Positions 41,967-52,904 of a DNA stretch of 64,000 nt are shown here, in pieces. The DNA lies in assembly GCF_964019385.1 (NCBI RefSeq), contig NC_088645.1, positions 31,547,517 through 31,611,516 on the forward strand. The letters run 5' to 3'. Made by a program: the position numbers and the translations under genes. The notes beneath the pieces were generated by a model, which saw nothing but the letters and a program-made list of their open reading frames with translations, did not search any database and was not told where the DNA came from. Every line of letters begins with the position of its first letter. Position 1 is the first letter of the stretch. Origin of the DNA: Sycon ciliatum (taxonomy: Eukaryota; Porifera; Calcarea; Leucosolenida; Sycettidae).

Positions 41967-42330
41967 ATCTCTTGATATTTCTCTCTTTTTCTTGTCACTA
42001 CGTTTTTGTCACTTATTGGATTTGCATGCTGTTTTTTTTTTTGTTTTTTTTTTGATTCTTCACATCTATTTTTTCGTGTCACTTCTACACATAATTGGAG
42101 TGATATGTTTCTGAACCTCTTTTCCTTATAGTTGTAGTCTTTTAGCTTATTTCCATCATTCCCTGTAGTATTTTGACAAGAAGGGAACGAAAACGTTCAA
42201 TACTTTGACACATGTCCTAATTGGCTGGTGGTGACTCTTGTGTAGATGCATGCGTAGATAATACATTTTTTGTAATATCTTCTGCCTCCGTCCCACTTTC
42301 AAATTATTATTATTATTATTATTTTAGAAT

Positions 42331-42372
42331 TGCGATCAATAGAACGAGCTGAACCGACATTTCACATTATTA
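42331..42372 (-). repeat. Solo PLE 3'-terminal motif in TAA repeat
   Basis: Another isolated reverse-oriented terminal motif (gctgaaccgacatttcac), directly after an ATT tract at 42303-42329 and before the LINE tail. Confidence 0.6.
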
Positions 42373-42410
42373 TTATTAACTTTTATTTTACTAGGGTGTT
42401 TCCCACAGAC

Positions 42411-43949
42411 CTATGGTCTTCTTACGGGAGCCCCTAGGAAGGTTATGCATGAGCGACTAAATGAGCGGTAATCGGTACAAGTACGAACAGTGGAAGGCAG
42501 CATTTTCCACCGGTCAGCAGCGAGATAGCCAATCCGAGAAAAGCCAGCCGTACTCTGTGCTGGGGGTAATGCCAAAGAAAAAGACACCTGGGATCTCGTA
42601 GTGTCAGTGGTGTGAGAGCTACAGCAGCGGCTGGTAAAGATTTCTTGAAGCAAAGAGCTGCATGTTCCGCTATGGATGCACCGGAACAAAAGAATGAACA
42701 ATTTCAAATTGACGCGCACCGAAATATGATAAAGGCTGTAAATGCTAAGAATGTGTGAAGCACTGGTAAACTTATCAAAACCAAATACTATTCTGAGGGA
42801 TCTATTGAACAAACGGAAATACTTATCATAGTTCATAGAACTTAGGGAATGGATATAAGCGCTGCTTGCATACTCCAAGGTTGACTGAATGACGCTTAAA
42901 TAGAAGGTACGCCGAGCATTGTATGGCAGAAGATGGCGGGATAAGCGGTATGCACCAAGTTTCCTGTTGACAGAGCCTACAAGGTTGTCTATTTGTGGGC
43001 CAAAAGTCAAGTTTTCGTCAAGTACAATACCCAAGTAGCGAGCAGACTGCGTGCGGGGAACATGGACACCATCATTGGTGACATAGGCAGACATCGGGAC
43101 ATCGGTGGTCTTGCGGTGGAGCAGTATGAACTTCGTTTTAGCCGGATTTAATTTCATTCGCTTTCCTTTCAGATAATCCGATAACTTAATAAGATCGCCG
43201 TTCAATTTGTCCACGACTTCTTCAGTAGTGTCACCAGCTGCATACATGTTAACGTCGTCAGCGAACTGAAGTACAGATGAGGCACTCACACATCCAGGAA
43301 GGCCTCTTACGTAACTGCTGAATAGCACTGGGCCCAACACAGACCCCTGCGGCACTCCTTGGCTGCACGATGCACGAATCAGATTGTCCGGCGCTATGAG
43401 CTGCTGTGTCCTGTCACTCAGGTAATCTTTGAACCATGCCAGAGCCGCATCACCAACTCCACAATTAAAAAGTTCGTTCAGTAGCAGCTGATGGTTGACG
43501 CTGTCGAACGCCTTCCTCACATCTGCGAGAACGACGCCAACGACCTTCTTCGAATCGAGATCCCTTTGCCAGCTGTCGATCGCAACAGCCAGAGCCTCTT
43601 CACATGAGTGATGCCGTCTGTACGCAAATTGTTGTGGCAGGATGATGGTGGGGTTCTCCAGTAGGAGGTGAGTAAGCTGGCGATATACATGCTTCTCGAG
43701 GACCTTACTAGCAATAGACAAGAGAGAGACGGGTCGGAAGTTTCGCGGCTCTGAGCGGTCTCCGCCTTTGAATAGGGCTCTGACGGATGCGTGTTTGAAC
43801 AAAGCTGGAAACTTGCTCTCCTCAATGGATGCCTTGAAATTTGCACACAGTGAGCCTGCTAGAACTTCATGGCAATTCTTAAACAGGATCGAGGGTATTC
43901 TGTCCGGCCCCGGAGCCTTGTGCACGTTCAGAGTGCGAAGAATCTTCAA
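42411..43949 (-). pseudogene. LINE ORF2, reverse transcriptase part
   Basis: 512 open codons: HKAPGPDRIPS, ALFKGGDRSEPRNFRPVSLL, VLADVRKAFDSVNHQLL, CSQGVPQGSVLGPVLF and VLQFADDVNMYA (catalytic Asp pair present), then the C-terminal domain ending APVRRP. It lies directly after the endonuclease frame, separated by one frame change at 43950-43967, so both belong to one broken ORF2. The RT itself shows no lesion. It is distinct from the LINE at 36383 in motif detail (SVLGPVLF versus SHLGPLLF), so two LINE families are present. Confidence 0.85.
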
Positions 43950-43967
43950 GATGTTGGTGACTGTAGG

Positions 43968-45170
43968 CTAAGGTATGGATAACATTGACGGCTGGCGATG
44001 TGGACCGAATGGACAGAGAAGTGGCAACCTATCAGGATCAGTGGCAATTTGTTGGAAAACCTGTGAGACTCCTTTGTGGTCGATTCCTTCGCCACTGTCC
44101 TTAGCCTTTCTGCCGAGCAATGCATTCATCAGGACCCATTGTTTCCGGGGCTGTTTCTTCACCGACATAAATTCATTCTGGTAATACCTGGAGCGGAGAC
44201 GTCTGTGCAATAGCGTTCCTTCCCGCCGCACCCGACGGTATTCTTCTAAAAGGGCAGGATCGTTTGATCCTTTCTTTCTGACTCGACGGTGGAGGTACTG
44301 TCGCCGTGCAAGGAGAGACCTAAGTTCTCGAGTAATCCATGGCGTTGGTGATCGTTCAATCAGTTGAATGTTTTTCACTACATGTGGATCTAGCTCGTCC
44401 AGGACATCATTAATGCTGCCATGCCATTTGTCTGCAAGGTCATCAACATTATTTTCAGCGGTGATTTTGTTTCCAGTCTCCGTGAGGGCTGAACCAATTC
44501 TTTCTGACATCTCTTCAAAGTCAAGTGTGGAGAGAGGCTTCTTTCGAGTTCTGACACGGATACGTTGTGGTCTGTCCACCTGGCTTCCTATTTCAAGACA
44601 AGCCTTTACAGCAAATTGATCACTAATGGGATCTGGGATGACATTCACATTAACAGCAGTGATATCGCTAGTAATGCAGATTACATCCAAACAAGACGTG
44701 GAACGGAATCTGGTTGGCTCAGCCATTACATTACGACCATTGTGGGCAGCACACATATCTCTGAAGTGGGAAGGAAGTGGATCGGATAAACAGTCTACAT
44801 TTAGATCTCCTAGAATGCATAGCGCACCATGCTTGATTTGGCGAGTCACATCATCAATATAGCTAGTAAACTGTTCCCAGAATCCTACTCTTGACGACGG
44901 GGGTCGGTACACACAAACTATAGGCAGGCACCACGTGATGCGTCCGGGTCTGCGGAACTCTAGTACCACACTCGCTGCCTCAAGCTCGCTATCATGTGGG
45001 CTTAAGTGAACGAAACCCATCCGTATTGTTCTTCGAACATACAGCAGTACACCACCTCCTCCCTTTCCTCCACATCTGTCCCGTCGAATGAGTTCAAAAC
45101 CAGGCCGTGAAATCGTCGAGTCCGCGATCGACGTATCCAGCCAAGTTTCAGTAATGCATAAAATGTCCAA
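43968..45170 (-). pseudogene. LINE ORF2, apurinic endonuclease part
   Basis: 400 open codons of APE-type endonuclease: ILCITETWLD (metal-binding Glu), CVYRPPSS, LGDLNVDCLS (catalytic Asp and Asn) and SCLDVICITSD. The final SDH motif reads DPISDQF, so the catalytic His is Gln. This could be a late inactivating change in this copy. The segment then runs into a basic helical linker (RSLLARRQYLHRRVRKKG) before the RT. The upstream part of the ORF lacks the first strand of the domain; the true start may lie near 45200 and be lost. Confidence 0.8.
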
Positions 45171-45415
45171 TGTATGTGTAACGATTAAGTCATGTATATA
45201 TAAAAGCTTGTTCCTAATGCTGCATAATTATAATTATTAATGTGGCAGATATTGAGAGACATGCACGTAGATCTACATGTACGTACCGGAACGACGGATG
45301 CATCGTCATCGTCAGGCAGGGCTGATGTACACCTTGAATTGGGCAAAGAGCGCACGCGACAGCTGTTCACTGTGTCCGGGCCCGCCATGTCCGCTGCCAA
45401 ACCACCGTCGCACCG

Positions 45416-46536
45416 CTACGCAGATCGCGATAAGACCTGAGCGATCTCCTCATCAGTCATTGCTTTCCCCTTCAGCATGATAGTATACCTAGGAACCGTA
45501 CAGCGAATGTTGTGCTCCCTGAGCTTACGGAACGTAGGCCACACATCGTTGCGTTTACTCTGCTCATCACGGGTAAGATCATGTGCAACGTAAACCTGTG
45601 TGTCGCCAAGCGCTGCCTGATGTTTATTGCGCATCAGGTGATCTTTGCCTGCTCTTGACAGCCGGACGCGAACCAGGCGGGGTTTGTTCGGTCGTGATGA
45701 CTCATTGGCCGTAGATCTACGATCTCTCGGTTTGCCCAGTCTCTCTGCGCTGAGCACATCCTGAGGGTTGAGCCCATTTGGGATCAGTCCGTGTACTGTC
45801 TGCACCAGCTGGGAAGATGTTTCCGCAACAACTTCTGGCACGCATCGCAGAATGACGTTATCCGCGCGAGCCACACGCTCAGCCTGCTCCTGAATGCAAG
45901 AATGTGCCAAATTTGGTGTCGACTGTGCAATGACGTCCCCAAGCCTAGCAGACAGCTTGGCAACATCCTTCTTGATGCCGGAAATGGCGGATTCCCCGCC
46001 GCGGCGCCAGACGACATTCCACAAGTCAATGAGGTCCCTGAAACACACCGGGAAACTTCACTTGCCAGTTTCTTGTTTGAGGTGCGGAGCTCTTTTAATT
46101 CTCGCTTAGCATTGGCAAGACGATCCTCGACACTGGACAGGCGCTTGTCAAACGCTGTCAGTAGTTGCTTCGTGGTGGTCGCCATGTCCTCCCGAAACTC
46201 CTTGGCAAACGTTGTTAGAAAATGCATCACTTTGTCCAAAGGGACTGTGCCGGCTGAAGGTGTAGGTATGGCATATTTGTCCGGCAGGCGGGCAGTTTTC
46301 GTCACGGCAATTGGCCGTACTGTGACCGTGTCGCTCGAAAGCTGGTCCTCCATTAATAAACTTTCGGTCGGGCTCGCTGCTTTGGCTTTACGACCAGCTG
46401 CTCGTCCCATGTCCTGCATGGGTGTTCCTGGTATGACGTGTGGACTACACGGACTTTTAGGAGATCCTACCCTCCCACGACCAGCATGGGGTGGTGAGTT
46501 TACTCGCTTCAGAAAACTCTTAACTGCACTCGTCAT
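45416..46536 (-). pseudogene. LINE ORF1, coiled coil plus RRM-like, frameshifted
   Basis: It begins at the ATG at 46536 (MTSAVKSFLKRVNSPPHAGR) with a basic Pro/Ser-rich N-terminus. A coiled-coil region follows (FREDMATTTKQLLTAFDKRLSSVEDRLANAKRE is heptad-like). A frame change near 46040 leads to a second frame (46048-45416) with QAERVARADNVILRCVPE, ARLGDV and YTIMLKGKAMTDEEIA, resembling the RRM and C-terminal domain of L1/CR1-type ORF1 proteins. ORF1 proteins of this kind form trimers and bind LINE RNA. One indel breaks it. Confidence 0.7.
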
Positions 46537-46555
46537 GTTTACTTTTGATTTGAAA

Positions 46556-46800
46556 TCTTCGTTGTACTAAAGGACACTGAAAACAAAATTGAACTATTAT
46601 AGAAAATCTAAGTTAGAGAAATAACGATAAGAACAACAGCAGTGAAATTTACAAGTGTGAATTTTAACAATGAAAGCGAGAGCAATAACGAATGTGTGTA
46701 CTAACACTAAACTTGCAACTGAAAAGTGAACAAAGAAGAGAAAAAAAGAAGAATCACAACACTTGAAATGCTGCTTTCAACACTAAACTTGTACTGCGCC
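46556..46800 (-). repeat. PLE (family C/D) 3' UTR fragment
   Basis: Matches the reverse complement of 55365-55420 and of 61850-62040 (gttgtactaaaggacactga, gaactattatagaaaatcta). A further shortened copy lies at 47572-47735. Confidence 0.7.
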
Positions 46801-46879
46801 AACAATTGTCAACATGCAGTCATGCATGCATAGGAAAGAGGATCACGAGGGGAAAAGGTTTTCTACATGTAGCTTTTCA

Positions 46880-47063
46880 TTCTGTGTGTGATTATTGTGA
46901 GGTTTTGTGTGAAATTTTAATTTTCGGCTATCACATTTCGTTAATTTCTTACTTTTTAGGCAGGGTCCATGGACTAGAACACAATACCTTTTTTAGAAAA
47001 CTGCCATAAAGCAGTTTTTATTGCTATAATTTCTTTTGTTTTTTAGCTAAGGATATTATTATA
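46880..47063 (+). repeat. Retroelement 3' end ending in TTA repeat, copy 2
   Basis: Same as 32530-32730, including hairpin AACTGCcataaaGCAGTT. It ends ggatattattata, where the retrozyme at 47064 is inserted. Confidence 0.7.
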
Positions 47064-47551
47064 AGAAAGGTTTGCTCCCCACACCGGAGCTCGCGCTATT
47101 CCGCCGACTTTACTTGACACTTGACTGACTCACGACTGCCATCCAGAGCACAGGAGAAGTCCATCGAACCTTCGACTCGGCAAATCTGCAAGAAAGCACC
47201 ACTCCCTGCTCAATACACAGTGTTTCGGGGAATTCACCCCTCATCAGTTGAGCTTGAGTAGGCTGAGGAAGATTGTGCCTGAAGAGCACCACTTATATAG
47301 TGCTCTCCAGGCACAAACATCACCAGGGATACAAACTTACAGAGACGCTCCGCTTGAGCAGGGAGTGGTGCTTTCTTGCAGATTTGCCGAGTCGAAGGTT
47401 CGATGGACTTCTCATGTGCTCTGGATGGCAGTCGTGAGTCAGTCAAGTGTCAAGTAAAGTCGGCGGAATAGCGCGAGCTCCGGTGTGGGGAGCAAACCTT
47501 TCTTACAAATCATCGCCGAAGTCGCAACCACTACTTCGTGATATTATTATA
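47053..47551. mobile_element. Retrozyme insertion with 11-bp target duplication
   Basis: A 477-bp insert (47064-47540) is flanked by ATATTATTATA (47053-47063 and 47541-47551). It has a minus-oriented part (to about 47352) and a plus-oriented part (from TTGAGCAGGG), both from the 477-bp unit. The plus part begins at the predicted hammerhead cleavage site. Confidence 0.8.
47208..47253 (-). ncRNA. Type I hammerhead ribozyme (solo insertion)
   Basis: Same as 32883-32928, all core bases intact. Confidence 0.85.
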
Positions 47552-47571
47552 ATAATAATAATAATTTCAAA

Positions 47572-47735
47572 TCTTCGTTGTACTAAAGGACACTGAAAAC
47601 AAAATTGAACTATTATAGAAAATCTAAGTTAGAGAAATAACACTAAGAACAACAGCAGTGAATTTTAACAATGAAAGCGAGAGCAATAACGAATGTGTGT
47701 ACTAACACTAAACTTGCAACTGAAAAGTGAACAAA
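47572..47735 (-). repeat. PLE (C/D) 3' UTR fragment, shortened
   Basis: Matches 46556-46730 with a small deletion. It is followed at 47735-47820 by a third fragment of the 32530-type 3' end. Confidence 0.65.
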
Positions 47736-47820
47736 CGGGGTCCATGGACTAGAACACAATAACTTTTTTTAGAAAACTGCCATAAAACAGTTTTTATTGC
47801 TATAATTTCTTTTGTTTTTT

Positions 47821-48697
47821 CTGTCTCCAATCAATGGAATGCCCTATATCAATAATTATGTAAATGATGGCCTTCACATCATATCAATACCGTATTACAC
47901 GCATAGAGGTGCAAGCCTTTTCTTGCAGAAAATGGCACTAGGCTAGCATATTCTTCTGCGGGGAAACATGTGAGTAGTGATGGACCATGGCGATACTTTT
48001 TATATACGGAGGTCATTCTGTGCAGCTTGCTGTAGCAGAATTTCATGACTCTGTCATAAAATTGTCTTGCCTTTCAGAGATTTCAGATTTCCCCACCCTG
48101 GATCAGATTTATTTGAGAAATGTATCCAGGTGCGTGTCGCAGATGTTTTTGTTGATTCTGTGTTTATAATCATGGGTTATCGTGATAAGGTCATCCAGAC
48201 TCATCCTGCATCATATTGCACTGAAATCGCAATTCTGTTGATGTCGATACAACTTTTGGAAGTAGTTCAATGACTTCAAACTGGTAGTCCACGATTTTCT
48301 AAAACAACACAGCAAAGGAGGAACAATAAACATGTATTAAAATGTAAACAAATACATTGCTGAGTCCGACACCTCGTTCCAACAACTACACTGATCCTGA
48401 GGAGAAAAGGCGCAAGGCTATGGTTGGAGGTACTGAGAGATAAACAAGGCACTCCATAAATAATAAAATCTTACACATCTTTTGGTGAGTATGAATGATA
48501 TCCAGTCGAACCTCTTTAGGACGAACGCCAAGGGACCGATGGTATTTATTACGTGAGTTTGTCTTAACCTATTTTATATATATAACCAGTGAATACAATT
48601 ATTTCTCCAATAGACATACGAATAGATTTCTTCTACAGCGAGAGATTCTAAGTCACACCAACTCATTGACTAGGCTCGTATGAAACAAATGTGTCAC
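47821..48697. other. Unassigned DNA
   Basis: No recognisable gene or repeat. Short frames only (60-68 codons). Confidence 0.35.
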
Positions 48698-48954
48698 TAC
48701 AGTGCATTTTAAAACTATAGACGCGTAGGGTTTTTAAAATATTTCAAATCTGGCTGGAACATTTTGAGAATAGTTTTCGGAATATTGCTCAGGATCGCTC
48801 CACAATTACTCTCATATAGTTTCTAAAGGATTGGATAACAGACGCCCATTTTGGAAAAAATTATGCACAAAGTGATCACAGATTTTATGTGGTATAGATG
48901 CTGGCATAACGGTTTTTGCCTAGGTACGCGTCTATAGTTTTGAAATGGACTGTA
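48698..48954. mobile_element. 253-bp MITE with CAGT ends
   Basis: Inverted repeats CAGTGCATTTTAAAACTATA and, inverted, cagtccatttcaaaactata (48700 and 48952), continuing into gacgcgta. TA on both sides. CAGT termini with TA targets are typical of Tc1 elements. Confidence 0.8.
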
Positions 48955-49916
48955 GAGAGGTTCTGCAAAACGAAAATGTGTTGTTTTTTCACGGCTGAGC
49001 GTAGCGAAAGAGTGTAACAAACGTATTTTTCACTCACCATTTTTCTGTCGTGCTCTGCTGCTCTTCCACTGCGCAACTCTCCCCCACCTGCCATCGTGGT
49101 CTTGTATTCCTCGTAGAGCGTGGAGTTTTCCCGCCCTCCCTCCCTTGGGTCCCGTACGTTGTTGGGCTTCCATTGGGTGCTGTTTTTCTGGTTTTCCCTG
49201 GCATACTTTGTTTTGTGTGTTTCTGTCCCGAGGGTCTCGGGGTTTTTTTTGGTTGTACTTCGAAGTATGATTACTCCTTTCTGCTTGTTTCTCTTCGGTT
49301 TTTCTTTTGGGTGTGACTGGCAGTGGGGCAGGTCCCATATTAGTAGAAGGGTTTTTTGGCCGCAAGGCGAGTTTTTCCCCCAGCCCGGTTGAGCGGTCGT
49401 GGCTGGAAATTTAGGGAGTCGGATTTTCAGGCGCTCCCCCACTGGCCAGTCACCCACACCAGGACATTGCTCTGCTCGTGTCTTGCACTGACATATCTCT
49501 TGCTGGCCGCCTTGCTCTTTATTACTTCTGGCCTAGTTTTTGGCTAGCGTGTGGCTGCGAGTGTGGGGTGACGGAATACTGAGTTCATTCTGTGAGTACG
49601 TGAGTACATTCTGGTAGACCACTACCCCATGTACAACCCGGTTGCTATGTGAGTGAAAAGCGTACAAATTTTCGTTCTACGTCATGAAGTGCGAAACTTC
49701 GCACGAACTTTCGCAACTTTGGACGCGAAACTTGCAGGGAACACGAAATGAACTGTGGTAGGAAATTTCGTGAGATCGGGTCATGGCGTACGTGCACTTG
49801 GCCCGCGTAAACTACGAAAATGTGCAGAACGCAAAGTTCGTGCAAAAATTTGTACACACTTTCGCAAGGACTGTCGCGAAACCTCGTTCGAATTTTCGGT
49901 TTGCAGAACCTCTCTA
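48953..49916. mobile_element. 960-bp MITE-like element (GAGAGGTTCTGC ends)
   Basis: GAGAGGTTCTGCAAAACGAAAA at the left is matched by the inverse of ttttcggtttgcagaacctctc at the right, with TA at 48953-48954 and 49915-49916. Its left TA is the right TA of the neighbouring MITE. The interior has a 190-codon minus frame (49457-48885) with no recognisable domain and a tRNA-like word gttgcgcagtggaagagc. It may be a captured fragment. Confidence 0.65.
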
Positions 49917-50109
49917 CTGAACGTTTCTTTAGCAACATGACGGCAACTGAAACAGCAATAGAGAAAGTACGATACATGTACAGCACATTCTTGCAGGTAC
50001 TACAAACGCGCATGCGTTTGTAGAATGACGTAATACTTTTTAGTATAAATCGTACATAATCCTTCTTGATGAATGCATGATGAAAAAAGAGAAAAATAAT
50101 AAGGCACCC

Positions 50110-50500
50110 ATTTTTATAGTCCAGGGGATGGCCCACGCCTGGTAAAAAGAAAAAACAGAGAAAAGAAAAAAGACAGTTCAATTGCACACTGATCACTAAA
50201 GAAGAAGATGAGTCCGTCTATGAGGAAAGCCGAGCCTCAACCACCTCCAGACCAATATTGTCTGGGTTGAGATGGATGCGTGCCCTAGGACGTCTTGAAC
50301 CGCGCAGGCACAGGATAGAGGCTCTGACGAGAGAGATGCTGATCTTCGACCTCAGCCAAGCCATCACTTGTGCGTAGGGCTGCAACTTCTTCTCTGCCAT
50401 GAGACTTGCGATCCTCTTCACCAAAGCATTAGCACTTCGACCTGCTCCACCAGATGTGGCGTGGACGACAGGGATGAAGGAGGCATGTTCCACCTCTCTT
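50110..50500 (-). pseudogene. Retroelement C-terminal fragment ending CLRGSR
   Basis: The 91-codon frame MEHASFIPVVHATSGGAGRSAN ... MAWLRSKISISLVRASILCLRGSR resembles the block 'TTGGMG..xxxKRLAxLxAEK...WLRxxLSFxLLRxxIxCxRGSRS' that ends many invertebrate retroelement polyproteins. Only this C-terminal piece is present. The 3' word gatggcccacgcctggta is shared with 31159. Confidence 0.45.
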
Positions 50501-50690
50501 TGTAGCAGGTACTACAAACAGATGGAGCCATACGGGCGGGTTATCTCCTTGCTGCGCTGCCGCCTTGGGTTTGCCCTGGTGCGTTGTGGTGCTATGTGCC
50601 TGCGTGGCTCAAGGAGCATGTTTGCTCCAGCCATGCCTGAGTCCCCTGCTGTGCTAGTGGCGGCGGAGGCACGCATCCAGTGAACCTGCA
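50501..50690 (+). pseudogene. Retroelement C-terminal fragment, inverted partner
   Basis: YKQMEPYGRVISLLRCRLGF ... MCLRGSRSMFAPAM ... VAAEARIQ is homologous to the neighbouring minus fragment but on the plus strand and about 50% diverged. The two form a head-to-head pair joined at about 50500. Confidence 0.45.
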
Positions 50691-50699
50691 CAGTGCAGT

Positions 50700-51860
50700 G
50701 ATCCTACTGAGTGACAGACTCTGTAAATACTGTATCTGATTATTCGTTTTATGTGTTGATTCTTCACAAAATGTGTTATTTTGCCCGTACAAGAGGCTCA
50801 GTGAAAAAAAAAAATACAAACAGATTGCAGATCGTAATTCTTGCTTTGGCGGCACGAAACTTTATTTGGGGCAGTGCAATCTTGGCGGTACTCACAAAAA
50901 ATAAATCAAACAGCCCAGACTCTAGTGAATAAATCCAATCACACAAGTACGAGACCTTCACGAGACGAGACTGCACCCATTGGCTTGTTTCGTATGAAAC
51001 AAACAAGTTTGCTGAACCTCTCCACAATGGAGATTTTCCCTGATACCGTATGCGAATTTATTTTGCAAACTCGGTCAATGGGTCCTGAACCTTTCCCTCC
51101 AGATTGGGAACTGCCAACGATAGTATGCCACTGACCAGTGCCTTACTTGTAACGTACCAATGTACAATGAATATGAGTATTTCGACAACACATCTAACAT
51201 GAGCCTTACCGTCAAGAAGGTGAACTCGCGTTCTTCGCACACTGTAGACAGGGCCAAAGAGATAAAAATGGATCTAAATCCGAATAAAATCAGCACACGT
51301 TTCCGTAAATGAAAGGGTGAGCATAAGCAAATGAATCGAAGGAAACAGGTCAACTCAGAGATCACCTGTCCTCGAGTATTCCGTAAAAGGAGGCCTCGGC
51401 AGCGGAAAAGCTAAATTTAGAAAAGAGATCCTGTCAGCTTTTCCATTATTTATTGCATTACGCCCAAAATCAGCACACTTTTCGTAAATGAAAGAGTGAA
51501 CACAAGCAAATGAATCAAAGGGAACTGGTCAACTCACCTGTCATTGAGTAATATTCCGCGAAAGGAGGTCTCAGCAGCGCCGAAACGAAATAAGCCAGGC
51601 CAGGAGACGAAATATCCGAAACAGCTCATACAAGAAGCAGTTCCAAAGAAGGAAGTTCCTCGCGCATGCACATCCCAACACGGACTGCACTGCAACACAA
51701 TGTCTGCCGTGCACGTGCACAGAACGCGGCTACCACCCGTTGGTAGATATAATACCGAGCACCTTACGTAGAGACTTACGTAGCCTAAGTGAAATACCGA
51801 GCACCTTCCGTAGAAACTTACGTAGCATAGCGATGTCGTTTTTCTTGCCATGTGAACACA
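50700..51860. other. Unassigned DNA with a local direct repeat
   Basis: The words gaaagggtgagcataagcaa and gaaagagtgaacacaagcaa (51311 and 51490) with their surroundings form a ~120-bp direct repeat (51290-51420 and 51465-51590). No gene recognised. Confidence 0.4.
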
Positions 51861-51861
51861 A

Positions 51862-52205
51862 TAGGGAGGTTCTGCTATACGTGAAACGTAGAGAAATCAC
51901 GTAGAGAGCAGGTGTCTGGGTTAGAGTCTACGGCTTCGCGTGTTTTGGCTCCAGATTTCTACGCGGAGATGGGGTTCTCTACGTTGTGGCACACGCAGAG
52001 AAAATGCGTACGGATTTGCTGGGTATCGATCAACTGCATGCAGAAAACTGCCAAATATGGAAGGGGAAATTCCCAGTACACATTCCACGTGACTTCTCTG
52101 GTGAAACGCAGAGCAGAACAGCATTTCTTTACGTTACGGGAACGCGAAGAAAGTTCGCGTGATTCTTTGCGTCGCGTTCCCAAAACGTAGAGCAGAACCT
52201 CCCTA
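51862..52205 (+). mobile_element. 340-bp MITE (GGGAGGTTCTGCT family), copy 2
   Basis: 51864-52203, flanked by TA. Same length as, and opposite orientation to, 31227-31566. Confidence 0.85.
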
Positions 52206-52547
52206 ATAATGGAAAAGCTGACAGGATCGCTTTTCTAAATGACTCTTATTGTTCGTCTCAATACGAGAGAGCTTGGAAGCTCAGGGCCCTGCGCTATGCT
52301 TTTATGCTTTTTTGCCTAGCTCATTGTACATGTTATAAGAACTGATGGGAATGTCTTTTTCGTTGATTGGCCACATCACTGTATTGCAAAAACGTTTCAA
52401 TCGGTTTGCTTATGAGTTAGGCAAAAGTATTTGCAGAATTTATTGCGGATTGTTATTTCTCTAATAATCATCTACTTTTGTTTTGCTCCTTCTTTTCTTT
52501 TTATCTCCTTATATTGTAAATCAACAAATTTTGGCCGATGAGAAATA

Positions 52548-52572
52548 GAAACCTCTCTATTAGAGAGGTTAA
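52548..52572. repeat. Palindrome of MITE termini
   Basis: AACCTCTCTA-t-TAGAGAGGTT resembles two termini of the GAGAGGTTCTGC family joined end to end around TA. Otherwise 52206-52900 shows no recognisable gene. Confidence 0.4.
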
Positions 52573-52904
52573 GATGCACGTTATTTCCGACGTGACGCGC
52601 AGTTTCACGTCAAATTTGAAATCGATCGGTATTTTTGCTCTCACATGCATCCATTGCTCAATCATGCATCATTTGCCTATATGACAAACGTTGGCCTGCG
52701 ATTTACTTTGGCCGGTTGGTACCAAGCGGCGAAATCAGCGAAATTAAATCGCCAGCGAACATTAGTTGATTTTAATACAGTGATCGGATTTTCTGGCCAT
52801 TTTGTAGTAATACATGTGCATTGACCTGTTGAGCCAATGACGCCGCCGAATGCATGGTTGCCTGTGGAGCACATCACATAACTTTACAGGCTCCTAAAAT
52901 ACGT

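Larger units (their letters stand above)
40006..42274. mobile_element. PLE family B: head-to-head palindrome
   Basis: Left arm 40006-40893 (minus sense) and right arm 41371-42274 (plus sense) are near-perfect inverted copies of the PLE C-terminal coding region and 3' UTR. They are joined through a ~477-bp unique centre. Both 3' ends face outward. The left end directly abuts an ATT tract. Confidence 0.85.
42366..46566 (-). mobile_element. Nearly full-length APE-type LINE (CR1/L2 group)
   Basis: About 4.2 kb on the minus strand: ORF1 (46536-45416, frameshifted), endonuclease frame (45170-43968), RT frame (43949-42411), a very short 3' UTR and a (TAA)n tail. The 5' end abuts PLE 3' UTR sequence (tcgttgtactaaagg) at about 46556. 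At least two frameshifts make it inactive. Confidence 0.8.

Noticed and set aside
45791-46570. A 259-codon plus-strand frame
   Set aside because: Antisense to LINE ORF1. The minus-strand reading has coiled-coil and RRM-like features and element context.
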